Assembly: GCA_046160485.1 (NCBI GenBank)
Contig: JBJXGV010000050.1
Location: 1 to 29,701, forward strand
Direction: 5' to 3'
DNA length: 29,701 bases
DNA from: JBJXGV01 sp046160485
GTDB taxonomy: Bacteria; Orphanbacterota; Orphanbacteria; JBJXGV01
Below the pieces are notes generated by a model that saw only the letters and a list, made by a program, of their open reading frames with translations, did not search any database and was not told the origin of the DNA. Shown one piece after another: positions 17,091 through 25,691 of the stretch. Numbering within the stretch: the first letter of the stretch is position 1; each line of letters starts with the position of its first letter. Made by a program: the position numbers and the translations under genes.

Positions 17091-17792
17091 CTTAGCGCTC
17101 GGGGGCGGCCGAACGCCGTCTCACCCCCTCCGCGGACCCCCTCCCCCGCAATCTCCGCACGTACATCCTTCAACGGGCATATACCGACAGCGCTAACCGC
17201 TTCTCTCCGAGTGGACTCCTGGATTCGCGCCGCTGCGGGCCCGCACTGAGTCGCGTCGGACGCTGTGGTACCGCACGAGGCGAGAGTTGCTGGTCTATAT
17301 ATGCCAGTATAGGTTTCTGTCTGCAGAGCCCGCAGGCGACGCGTCGCTGGCTCCATCGGTCGCACAGTCCGTGAGTCGGGCGGCGGCGCCCGGAGCCTGC
17401 CGTGGAGTACGACGATAGCGTTATATCGCCAAATGGTTTACGGCAGCGCCTTGCTGATACCGTCCCCGAGCCGCGTACCGGCCTAACGCAATCAATAAAC
17501 GGCATGTGTAGCTACGGCATTCGGCGCCCGCAGGATGCCGGCCCGTAGCTTCGCCACGCGTCTCCCTCGAACCCACGTCGTGCGCCATCGCGGCCCTCCG
17601 CGGCCGCCGCATCAATTCGCGCTAAACCCCGCAAGCCATGGCAGTTCGAGGCCGATAACTGAAGAACCGGGAAATCGCGTCGCGGATCGTCCTCAGGGCG
17701 GTTCTCGCGGCGCATATGGTGCCGGTCTTTGTCACGAATCGAACGTACTACCCAACCCGGCCTCGAAGGGGGCCAACACAAGGAGGACCACC
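17091..17792. other. Noncoding leader region upstream of surface locus, about 700 bp
   Basis: No credible protein is encoded here and the base composition is less GC-rich than its surroundings. It contains an imperfect hairpin (GCTACGGCAT 17511-17520 with ATGCCG 17535-17540 and GTAGC 17545-17549), a TGCGGGCCCGCA palindrome near 17237 and an AT-rich spot (17295-17313). TTGCTG 17287-17292 with TATAGG 17308-17313 has a 15-base spacer, so it is a weak promoter candidate. It probably holds the promoter and regulatory RNA of the downstream genes. I could not fit a known riboswitch. Confidence 0.5.
17511..17549 (+). other. Imperfect inverted repeat in leader (possible RNA structure)
   Basis: GCTAC and GGCAT on the left pair with ATGCCG and GTAGC on the right, around a 14-base loop, with unpaired GCCC on the right side. 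It lies about 245 bases before the first surface gene. Its function is unknown. Confidence 0.35.
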
Positions 17793-18380
17793 ATGTTGTT
17801 CACCAAGCAGATCCACCCGAGAACGTTGTGTTGCAAAGTGGTCGCGCTCTTCGCCGTGTTTCTCTCCGCGTTCGCGCCGTCGAGTGCGCTCGCGGTGGTA
17901 GTCCCCAACACGGCGACCGGAACCATCGCGGGCGTCGACGCTGACCTCACCGACTCGAACACGTTCAACATCAACTCGACCACCCTCGGCCTCGTGAAGA
18001 CTGCGTTTCTCTCGGACGGCACGCCGATCGCGGATGGCGCGGACGTCCCGAAGGGGACGACCGTCAAGTTCATGATCTACGTCGACAACACGACTGGCAT
18101 CGCGGTGAACGACGTGAGCATCTCCGACGTGCTCAATGCGGCGTTCGCGTACCAGGCGGGGACGATCAAGGTCGACGCGTCGGAAGCCACGGGCGCTACG
18201 GAAGCGGACATCTACGCGGCGGTCAACGCGGCAGCCGCTCTCACCGACGCGGTCAGCGGTGCGGACGCGGCCGGCATCACGGTCGCGACCATCAGCGCGG
18301 GTTCGGATGCGAGCAACGCCGTCGTCAACGTCGCGGCGAACACGGTGTGGGCGCTCCTCTACACGGTGAAGGTCCAGTAG
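17793..18380 (+). CDS. Small secreted DUF11-like surface protein 1
   Basis: The 195-residue protein starts at ATG with AGGAGG at 17781-17786. A signal peptide spans 1-34 (hydrophobic VVALFAVFLSAFA, ending SALA). The mature part starts with VPNTATGTIAG, the usual DUF11 opening. A beta domain follows (66-195): 'LGLVKTAF...DG', 'PKGTTVKFMIYVDNTT', 'VSISDVLNAAFAYQAGT', ending WALLYTVKVQ. The same domain closes the 1169-residue adhesin downstream. There is no membrane span after the signal and no catalytic motif. It is probably an exported structural or adhesive subunit. A long in-frame extension upstream lacks a signal and is not used. Confidence 0.85.
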   Translation: MLFTKQIHPRTLCCKVVALFAVFLSAFAPSSALAVVVPNTATGTIAGVDADLTDSNTFNINSTTLGLVKTAFLSDGTPIADGADVPKGTTVKFMIYVDNTTGIAVNDVSISDVLNAAFAYQAGTIKVDASEATGATEADIYAAVNAAAALTDAVSGADAAGITVATISAGSDASNAVVNVAANTVWALLYTVKVQ

Positions 18381-18443
18381 CGAGAAGCGAACCGATGAAG
18401 CCGGCATTGAGCCGGAAGTACCCAGTGCAGTGAGGCCGCAGGT

Positions 18444-18490
18444 CTTAGTGCGCTGATTTGTATCGCTAAGGCGGGGCAACTCGTTGCCGC
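18444..18490 (+). other. Two adjacent hairpins between the small surface genes
   Basis: CTTAGTG (18444-18450) pairs with CGCTAAG (18464-18470, one G-T pair). It is followed at once by a compact hairpin GGCAA-CTCG-TTGCC (18474-18487) with further outer pairs. No T-run follows, so this could be a processing or partial termination site that lowers expression of the downstream barrel gene relative to the first subunit. Confidence 0.35.
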
Positions 18491-18615
18491 GTGTCCGTCC
18501 ATTTCGACGGCGCCGACCGGCGCGCATGCGCGCGCGCGGAGGCACTGAGCCGGACGGAGAGCGCAGCGTTCGGGATGCGTCCGTAGAAACACACATTCAG
18601 GCGGGAGAACGCCCG

Positions 18616-19212
18616 GTGAAGCGACTTTCACACGGCTTCGTCACGCTCCTGGTGTGGGTGCTTGTCGCGATTCCGTTGCCGTCGCGCGCCGCAACCAATG
18701 TGGTGCGAGGAGGCATCGGCGGGATCGACAACGGCACTCTGCTCGGAGGAGACGGGACCGGTGCGGCCAAAGTAACCATCAACGTCACAGGCCTTGCCCT
18801 GGTAAAACAGGCGCGGGATCTGACGGGACGGGTATTGGCTGACAGCTCCACCGTGACGGCGGGTGACGAGATCTACTTCGTCCTGTATGTCGAGAACCCG
18901 ACCGACTACGCCGCCCAAGAGTTGCAGATCACCGACGCGCTCGACGAGTCTGCGTTTACCTATTACAGCAGCTCGCTCGAGTCCGCTTCCATACCGGCGG
19001 GATCCTCCGACGCGGCGATCTGGGCCGCGGCATGGACGCCCGTCACCGACGCAGTCAACGACCCCGACGACATCGCCTCGATCGCGGATACGGGCGGCCC
19101 CAGCGGCCCGGATCGCATCACGATCGGCGCCGTTCCGGGGCAAACCAATCGCGCGGCCGAACTTCCAGGCCGAACACTCCGAGCCGTGCGATTCCGCGTG
19201 CGGGTGAACTAA
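18616..19212 (+). CDS. Small secreted DUF11-like surface protein 2
   Basis: The 198-residue protein starts with GTG after GGGAG (18603-18607). The signal peptide is about residues 1-25 (VTLLVWVLVAIPLPSRA). The rest parallels the first small protein: 'VTGLALVKQA', 'TAGDEIYFVLYVENPTDYAAQ', 'LQITDALDESAFTYY', and a final strand AVRFRVRVN in place of VKVQ. There are no cysteines in the mature chain and no enzyme motifs. It ends one base before the giant outer-membrane gene, so the two are in one transcript and probably translationally coupled. It is likely a minor subunit or adaptor of the same surface structure. Confidence 0.82.
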   Translation: MKRLSHGFVTLLVWVLVAIPLPSRAATNVVRGGIGGIDNGTLLGGDGTGAAKVTINVTGLALVKQARDLTGRVLADSSTVTAGDEIYFVLYVENPTDYAAQELQITDALDESAFTYYSSSLESASIPAGSSDAAIWAAAWTPVTDAVNDPDDIASIADTGGPSGPDRITIGAVPGQTNRAAELPGRTLRAVRFRVRVN

Positions 19213-19213
19213 G

Positions 19214-22200
19214 ATGCAGCCGACTCATACCCGCATTCGTGATGTTGTTCGCAGGCGCCTCCGGCGCGACGAGAGATCGTTGCGCGCGATCGCGGCGCTT
19301 GGACGGAGTCGCTGGATCGTCGTGCTCACCCTCGCGATGCTCGCGGGGATCTGCGCGCGGCCGCAGCCGATCGCGGCCCAAACGGTGTTCAATCGCGGCA
19401 CGGCCACCGCGAACGGGATCGCGCTCGACAGCACTCGCGCCGTCGTCTCGTTGAAACGCGAGTCCGCCACGGTTCCATCCTCCATCGCCGAAATCGCGCC
19501 GGCATCCGTCGTCGCGGGAAGCCGGGGTGTGGTTTTCGATCTCAGCATCCGGCCGACGATCGAGGCGTGGAGTCCGGGGATCAACCGGATCGAGTTCGAG
19601 GTGCCGGCAGGCTTCGATGGTGTTGTCGTGCAATCGGTGTCGGTAGGCGACACGCTTCTCAACTACGTGGAGTCGGCGCCGGAGACCGGACAGTACGAAG
19701 TCGCGATCACGAACACGGTCGTGAGCCTCACGTTCCCAACGCCGGTCAAGACGGATCAGGTGCTGCTCGGCGTACGATTCTCCGCCAACGCACCGGCGAC
19801 GGTGGGGAGCTACGCGTTCGGAGCGGCGCTCGTCAATCGCGTCGGAGGCTTGGCGTCGATCGAAGGCAACTCGGACGGCGACAGCACGGACGCGAACAGC
19901 CTGGGCGTGCGTGTCGTCTCGGCAGTGGACGGCGAGAACTCGTCGGTCACCATCGCTCCGGCGATCGTCGTCGCCGACGGCCAGGCCAACGGATTGCTCA
20001 CGGCGACGCTGCGCGACGCCGGGAACCAACCGATTACCGGCAAGACGATCGTTTTCATCTCGAGCCGCGACACGATCGACACGATCACGCAACCCGATCG
20101 GCCGACCGATGCGACGGGTGCGGCGAACGCTGTCGTGCGCTCGCGCACTCCGGGCGTCGCGACCATCACGGCGCGTGTGGTCGAAGACAGCGTGGCCGTC
20201 GTGCAACAGGCGCAGGTGACCTTCACGCAGCGCGCGTCGCTCGAACTCGAGTTGTCGCCGAGCAAGGACCGCGTTGTGGTCGGCGACGTCGTGACCTACA
20301 CGGCCGCGATCGCAAACCCGGGCGCGCACGCCGTCACGTCGGTGTACATCGACGCGGCCATCCCGCCGGACTTCAAGTACCTGCGCGGATCCGCGACGCT
20401 CGACGGTACACCGATCGCCGATCCCGCCGCGGAACGCACGATGGTGTTCGACGTCGGAGCGGTGCCGGGGCTCATCGACGCGAATGGGAACGGGCGCGTC
20501 GACGCGGGTGAGACCGGCTACGCGACGCTGCGCTACCGGCTCGTCGTCGGCGCGGGCGCGACTCCCGGGCCGTACGCAAGCTCCGTCGTGGCGCGCGACG
20601 TCTGCGCGGAATGCGTCATCTCGAACACGGCCGAAGCGAGCGTCACCGTGACGGCGGACCCGCTGTTCAGCCTCGGCACGATCATCGGGCGCGTGTTCGA
20701 AGACGCCGACGGCGACGGCCGGCTCGGGAGCGGCGAGGATGGCGTGGCGAACGCGATGGTGGCGCTCGACGACGGCACCTACGCGCTCACCGACGCGCGC
20801 GGCCTCTACCACATCAGCACGGTGCGGCCGGGTTACCGAGTCGTGAAGATCAACCTCGGGAGCCTGCCGGGTGTGGCGTCCGCGACGACCGACGAGGCGC
20901 AGGTCGTAACCGTGACATCGGGGCTCCTCGCGAAGGCGAACTTCGGCGTGACGTTCGAGCGCGAGAGCGTCGTCGTGGGGCAGTCGCCGATCGTCGCGCT
21001 CGACATCGAGACCGGAGAGCCGGAGGAGACGGTCGACGTCCGCGGCAACGTCAACGGACACGTGGTAGCGGTCAACGGCGAGCCGGTGGCTGTGACGACG
21101 AACGGCGCGAGCGCTACGAGCGCCACGAGCGCTGTTGCGTCGATCAGCGTGACGTTCGGTACGGCGGAGGCGCTGCTGGCGCCCGCTGCGCACGCGACGC
21201 TCGATTCGCTCGGCGAGCATCTGCGCGCGGCACCCGGCGCGACGCTTCTCATCGAGGGCCACACCGATGCCCTCGGCGCCGCGAGCGCCAACATCGATCT
21301 GTCGCGCCGGCGCGCGGAGGCGGTCGCGAACTACCTCGTGTCGAGCGCGCACGTGGCGCGCGAGCAGCTCGAACTGCGCTGGTTCGGCGAAGAACGCCCG
21401 GCCGCGAGCAACGCGACCGCCGCGGGGCGAGCGCTCAACCGCCGCGCCGACGCGCGCATTCTCGATCGCGGCATCGAGGCCGTCGATCGCGCCGGCATTC
21501 ATCGCGCCGGCGTGCAGAGCGCCGCAGCGTCCGCGATCGTCAACGGCGCGCAGGTCGCCGTCGACTCGACGGGGCGGTTCGAAGCGCGCCGCGAGATTTC
21601 GGGCGCCGCCGCGGGCGCGCCGCCGGCGATCGCCGTGACGATGACCGATCGCACGGGCGGTGCGTCGGAGGCGCGCGCGTCGCTACCCGAGGTCGCGATC
21701 CTCGAGCCGCGCGTCGCGAGCACGCGTTCGAGCGTGGCGCTCGAGGCGTCGCGCGCCGAGGTGGCGAGCGCGGGCCGCGAACTCACAGCGGTAGCGAGCG
21801 ACGCGGTGGCCGAACACCGGCTCGTCGGCCGCACCGACCCCGCCAACACGGTCGAACTCGACGGCGAACCCGTCGCCGTTCGCACTGACGGCACGTTCAC
21901 AGCCGAACTGCCGCTGCGTCTCGGAGCGAACACGTTCGGCGTGGTCGTGCGCGACACTCTCGGCATGACGCGTGTCGTCACGCTTCCGGTGAACGTCGCC
22001 GCCGGCGGGCCGGACGGCGCGCTCGTCGCGACCGCGGGCGCCGTCCCCGTGCTCTCGGTGAGCCTCCCGCCGAAGGACGCCGTGCTTGCCAACGGCGCGT
22101 ACCCGGTCTCCGGCCGCACCGACCCCGGCAACGTCGTCACCGTCAACGGCGATCCCGTCACCGTCGAGTCCGACGGTTCGTTCAGCACCATCGCGCAACT

Positions 22201-24901
22201 GCCGGGAGGCCGCAGCCGTGTCGTCATCGAATCGTCGGATTCGACCGGCCGCGTCTCGCGCGTCGAGCGCGAGGTCGAAGTCGATAAGGACCGCTTCTTC
22301 CTCCTCGCGCTCGCCGACGGCACCGTCGGCAATCTCGAGGGACGCGGCTTCCTCGATGGCGCGGGCGCCGGCGCGGAGAAGGGGCTCTACGCGGAAGGCC
22401 GTATCGCTTACTACTTGAAGGGCACCGTCCGCGGCCGCTACCTCATCACGTCGGCGTTCGACACCGGCATCAGCGAGTTTTCGCACTTCTTCGACGATGT
22501 GGACGAGGCGGCCAACGAACGGCTCCTCACGAACATCGACCCGGACCGGTTCTATCCGGTGTACGGCGATTCGAGCACGCTCGTCTTCGACACACCGACG
22601 CGCGGGCGCTTCTATCTCGCGGTCGAAGGCGACGACCTGCGCGCGACGATCGGCAACGCGGCGCTCGCGCTCGACGGCGGCGAGTTGGCGAGCTTCCAGC
22701 GCACGCTCTACGGCGGCCAGATCCACTATCAGTCGCGCGCGCGCACGGCGTACGGCGAGCCCGCGACGAAGGCAGCGTTCGTGCAGGCGGACGTGCGGCA
22801 GGCGCACGTGCGCGACGAGTTGCGCGGAACCGGCGGCTCTCTCTACTACCTGAGCCAACGCGACGTCATCGAGGGGAGCGAGCAGATCGCGATCGCCGTG
22901 CGCGACATCAACACGGGGCTCGTGCACTCGCGCGTTCCACAGCGACGCAACATCGACTACACGATCAAGTACCTCGAAGGGCGGATCTTCTTCAACCGCC
23001 CGGTCTCGAGCGTCTCGGACTCGGGCGCGTTCATTTCGCGCGAGGCGCTCGCGGGCGATCCGGTGGTGATCGAGGTCGACTACGAGACGCGCGTCTCCGC
23101 GTTCGACAAGTCGGCGACCGGCGGGCGCGTGCAGCAGCACGTCGGCGACAACGTGGCGATCGGCGGGACGTACGTGCACGACGCGCTCAGCGCGAGCGAG
23201 TACGACCTGCGCGCGGCCGACACCGAGCTGCGCTTCGGGAAGGACTCGAAGATCGTCGGCGAGTTCGCGGCGAGCACGGGCGCGGGGTCGCGCGTCTTCA
23301 CGAGCGCCGACGGCGGGTTGAGCTTCGCTGAGGCGACGCCGGCGGGTGCGATCGACGGGCATGCGTGGAAGGCCGCCGCCGACATCGACGTCGGCGCGCT
23401 CTTCGGCGACGCGGGCCGCGTGCGCGCGCGCGGCTACTACAAGCGCGTCGACGGCGAGTTCGTGTCGAGCGGCAACCTGGGCGAACGCGGAACGGAGAAG
23501 GCGGGGCTCGGCGCGAGCGTCGATCTCGCGCGCGGCGGCACGCTCGGGCTGCGCTACGACGGCGAGCGCCAGGTCGACTCGGTCGATGTCGCGGGCGCCG
23601 GCCGCCGCACGAGCCTCGCCTCCGCGCGTTGGATTCGCGACGCCGCGCGCTGGGGTCTTGGAACCGAGCTACAGACGCGCCGTCGCTCCGATATCGACGG
23701 GCGCGCGCTCGACCAATCGAGTCTCGCCAACGCCAGCGCGTGGTCGCGCCTGACCGACAAGATCACCGGGCGGGTCGAGCGCCAGCAGACGCTCGAGGGA
23801 TCGCGAAACGATCTCACGAGTCTCGGGCTGCAGTACAAGGTCAACTCGCTCCTGGCGCTCGAGACGAAGGGGACGACCGGCTCGGTCGGCAGCGCGATCA
23901 AGGGCGGCGCGACCGTGACGCTCGGCGACGCCTCGATCTACGTCAGCGAGCGGGTGAGCGACGATCGCGCCGGCCGCGGCATGACGACCGTGCTCGGCGC
24001 GCAGACCGCACTCGGCCCATCGAGCCGCGTCTACAGCGAGTACCAGTGGGAACGCGTCGACACCGGCGCGCGCGACGTCTCGCTCATCGGCGCCGAGAAG
24101 GGCTGGGAGCCGACGGAAGGCGTTCAACTTCACGTGAGCGGCGAGCACGGCGAGAGCGACGCGCGCGTCTCGGCGCGGCGGCACAGCGCGCTCGCGACGA
24201 GCGTGACGTGGGTGTCGCCGTCCGGCTGGCGCGTCACCTCGCGCGACGAACTCCGCTTCGACACCGGCAGCAAGAAGACCGTGCAAACCCTCACGTCGAA
24301 TCAGATCGAGGCGAGGCTCGGCTCGGGCTTCACGGCGCTCGGGCGCTTCCGCTTCAGCGAGACGCGCGACCGCGTTCTCGACCGCACCGAGGCGCGCTTC
24401 GAGGAGCACGGCGTCGGCGTTGCGTTCCGGCCGGAGCACGATGATCGCGTCAACGCGCTCGCCCGCGTGACGCGCGTCGCCGACAAGCGCGCGCGGGGGC
24501 TCGCCAGCGATCCGGTCGAGCGGACGACGATGGATGTCCTTTCGCTCGAGGGTGCGGTCGATCTCAATTCGCGGATGCAGTGGTCGACGAAGAGCGCGGG
24601 CCGCGTGATGCGCGAGGAGCTAAGCGACGCCGTGGCGGTGCGAACGCACAGCGTGCTCCTGGTCAACCGGATGAACACGGTCGTGCGCGGACCGATCGGA
24701 TTCGGGCTCGAGTATCGCATCCTGACGCAGCGCGAGGCCGCGGACCATCGCAGCGGATGGCTCAACGAGCTGACGTACGACGCATCGCGGCACATGCGCT
24801 TGGGCGCCGGATTCAATTTCACCGACTTCTCCGACAACGAATTCTCGCGCAACGACTACTCGGTGCGCGGCTGGTTCGTCCGGATTCACGGGAATTACTA
24901 G
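19214..24901 (+). CDS. Giant outer-membrane protein: Ig, DUF11, SdrD_B-like, OmpA and beta-barrel
   Basis: The protein has 1895 residues. An unusually long basic start precedes a signal core (34-46) and a cleavage-like PIAAQ (52-56). Next come a DUF11-type opening, an invasin-like Big_1 domain (about 243-340), DUF11 (341-480), an SdrD_B/carboxypeptidase-regulatory-like domain (486-580), and an OmpA peptidoglycan-binding domain (about 645-750: IEGHTDALG, LSRRRAEAV, LNRRADARI). Two Ig-like domains (about 865-925, 965-1022) lead into an Arg/Tyr/Gly-rich beta-barrel (about 1025-1895). The barrel has motifs FYPVYGDSST (1113-1122), RGTGGSLYYL (1204-1213) and YLEGRI, and ends on an aromatic residue. 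From memory these barrel motifs recur in large uncharacterised DUF11/OmpA proteins of other Gram-negatives. It likely spans the outer membrane, grips peptidoglycan and presents or exports the neighbouring surface proteins; that role is inferred. Confidence 0.88.
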   Translation: MQPTHTRIRDVVRRRLRRDERSLRAIAALGRSRWIVVLTLAMLAGICARPQPIAAQTVFNRGTATANGIALDSTRAVVSLKRESATVPSSIAEIAPASVVAGSRGVVFDLSIRPTIEAWSPGINRIEFEVPAGFDGVVVQSVSVGDTLLNYVESAPETGQYEVAITNTVVSLTFPTPVKTDQVLLGVRFSANAPATVGSYAFGAALVNRVGGLASIEGNSDGDSTDANSLGVRVVSAVDGENSSVTIAPAIVVADGQANGLLTATLRDAGNQPITGKTIVFISSRDTIDTITQPDRPTDATGAANAVVRSRTPGVATITARVVEDSVAVVQQAQVTFTQRASLELELSPSKDRVVVGDVVTYTAAIANPGAHAVTSVYIDAAIPPDFKYLRGSATLDGTPIADPAAERTMVFDVGAVPGLIDANGNGRVDAGETGYATLRYRLVVGAGATPGPYASSVVARDVCAECVISNTAEASVTVTADPLFSLGTIIGRVFEDADGDGRLGSGEDGVANAMVALDDGTYALTDARGLYHISTVRPGYRVVKINLGSLPGVASATTDEAQVVTVTSGLLAKANFGVTFERESVVVGQSPIVALDIETGEPEETVDVRGNVNGHVVAVNGEPVAVTTNGASATSATSAVASISVTFGTAEALLAPAAHATLDSLGEHLRAAPGATLLIEGHTDALGAASANIDLSRRRAEAVANYLVSSAHVAREQLELRWFGEERPAASNATAAGRALNRRADARILDRGIEAVDRAGIHRAGVQSAAASAIVNGAQVAVDSTGRFEARREISGAAAGAPPAIAVTMTDRTGGASEARASLPEVAILEPRVASTRSSVALEASRAEVASAGRELTAVASDAVAEHRLVGRTDPANTVELDGEPVAVRTDGTFTAELPLRLGANTFGVVVRDTLGMTRVVTLPVNVAAGGPDGALVATAGAVPVLSVSLPPKDAVLANGAYPVSGRTDPGNVVTVNGDPVTVESDGSFSTIAQLPGGRSRVVIESSDSTGRVSRVEREVEVDKDRFFLLALADGTVGNLEGRGFLDGAGAGAEKGLYAEGRIAYYLKGTVRGRYLITSAFDTGISEFSHFFDDVDEAANERLLTNIDPDRFYPVYGDSSTLVFDTPTRGRFYLAVEGDDLRATIGNAALALDGGELASFQRTLYGGQIHYQSRARTAYGEPATKAAFVQADVRQAHVRDELRGTGGSLYYLSQRDVIEGSEQIAIAVRDINTGLVHSRVPQRRNIDYTIKYLEGRIFFNRPVSSVSDSGAFISREALAGDPVVIEVDYETRVSAFDKSATGGRVQQHVGDNVAIGGTYVHDALSASEYDLRAADTELRFGKDSKIVGEFAASTGAGSRVFTSADGGLSFAEATPAGAIDGHAWKAAADIDVGALFGDAGRVRARGYYKRVDGEFVSSGNLGERGTEKAGLGASVDLARGGTLGLRYDGERQVDSVDVAGAGRRTSLASARWIRDAARWGLGTELQTRRRSDIDGRALDQSSLANASAWSRLTDKITGRVERQQTLEGSRNDLTSLGLQYKVNSLLALETKGTTGSVGSAIKGGATVTLGDASIYVSERVSDDRAGRGMTTVLGAQTALGPSSRVYSEYQWERVDTGARDVSLIGAEKGWEPTEGVQLHVSGEHGESDARVSARRHSALATSVTWVSPSGWRVTSRDELRFDTGSKKTVQTLTSNQIEARLGSGFTALGRFRFSETRDRVLDRTEARFEEHGVGVAFRPEHDDRVNALARVTRVADKRARGLASDPVERTTMDVLSLEGAVDLNSRMQWSTKSAGRVMREELSDAVAVRTHSVLLVNRMNTVVRGPIGFGLEYRILTQREAADHRSGWLNELTYDASRHMRLGAGFNFTDFSDNEFSRNDYSVRGWFVRIHGNY

Positions 24902-24929
24902 TGAGAACGCAGAACGGTGGGCAGCAACG

Positions 24930-25691
24930 ATGATGCTTGAGAACGGGCGCGATCCGAACGGACGGAGCTGGCCGAAGCGCGCGGGCCGCGCGTTGTTGAT
25001 CGCGGGCCTCGCGGCGGCCGGGTTCGTGGCGCTCTTCGTGCTGGCGCGCGTGGCGCTCCAGACGACCGCACGCGTCAGTGTGCCGGCTCCCGCGGAGACG
25101 GAGCGGGTCGTCGCGTCGTCACCGGCGTCGGATGAGCCGGCCCGTACTGGCGCCGATCTGCCCGCGGCTTCGGACGCGGACGCAGTCACGGCGGCGGCGG
25201 ACGTGAGCGCCCCACCGTCGACATCGAGCGCGCCGCCGTCGATCGCGGTCGCGCCGCCGTCGGTCCCGAGCGCATCGCCAACGGTTTCGAGCGGTAAGCT
25301 CGAGAGTGCGCGGCTTCTCGCGGCGCGGCCGGACGACGCGCCGCGCACGCCCGCGAATGGCAAGCCGCCGGCACTGGCGGTTGTGTTCCCGCCGCCGCGC
25401 ACGTTCGACGCGGAGTGCACGGTCGAGGGGCGCGCCGCGGCCGGAAGCCGCGTGCGCGTCGCGAGCGTCCCCGCCGCGACCGACGCGGCGGGCCGATTCC
25501 ACGCTTCCGTCGCGCTCCAGCCGGGCCCGAATCTCGTCATCGTCGAAGCCGCGGACGCGGCGGGCAATACCGCGTACCGCTCGCTCGTGGTCACGCGACT
25601 CGAACACGCGCACGGCGGACTCTCGCTCTCGGCCGACTCGTCGCGTGTCGCGAAGCGTCTAGCCACCCCCGCGACGGGTGTGCTCAAATGA
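24930..25691 (+). CDS. Membrane-anchored Ser/Pro/Ala-rich protein with Ig-like domain
   Basis: The 253-residue protein has a short basic cytoplasmic start and one membrane span (about 20-42). A low-complexity Ala/Pro/Ser linker follows (50-145), then one Ig-like domain (about 150-225: TVEGRAAAGSRVRV, TDAAGRFHASVAL, NLVIVEAADAAGN). That domain matches the Ig-like repeats in the preceding giant protein (GRTDPGNVV, DGSFSTIAQL, VVIESSDSTGR). The linker is long enough to reach across the periplasm, so a link between inner membrane and the barrel is plausible. There is no enzyme motif. It sits 28 bases after the barrel gene and overlaps the next gene as ATGA. The ribosome site is weak. Confidence 0.8.
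   Translation: MMLENGRDPNGRSWPKRAGRALLIAGLAAAGFVALFVLARVALQTTARVSVPAPAETERVVASSPASDEPARTGADLPAASDADAVTAAADVSAPPSTSSAPPSIAVAPPSVPSASPTVSSGKLESARLLAARPDDAPRTPANGKPPALAVVFPPPRTFDAECTVEGRAAAGSRVRVASVPAATDAAGRFHASVALQPGPNLVIVEAADAAGNTAYRSLVVTRLEHAHGGLSLSADSSRVAKRLATPATGVLK

Noticed and set aside
17400..17760. Possible cyclic di-GMP riboswitch before the surface locus
   Set aside because: I could not align the conserved GEMM core bases or tetraloop receptor; kept only as an unexplained leader.
17535..17792. Upstream extension of the first small surface protein
   Set aside because: The extension lacks a signal peptide at its start, while ATG 17793 has AGGAGG and begins a proper signal peptide.
19118..21502. 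794-codon minus-strand frame opposite the giant outer-membrane gene
   Set aside because: Arg/Asp/Val/His-rich mirror translation; the plus strand has clear domains over the same bases.
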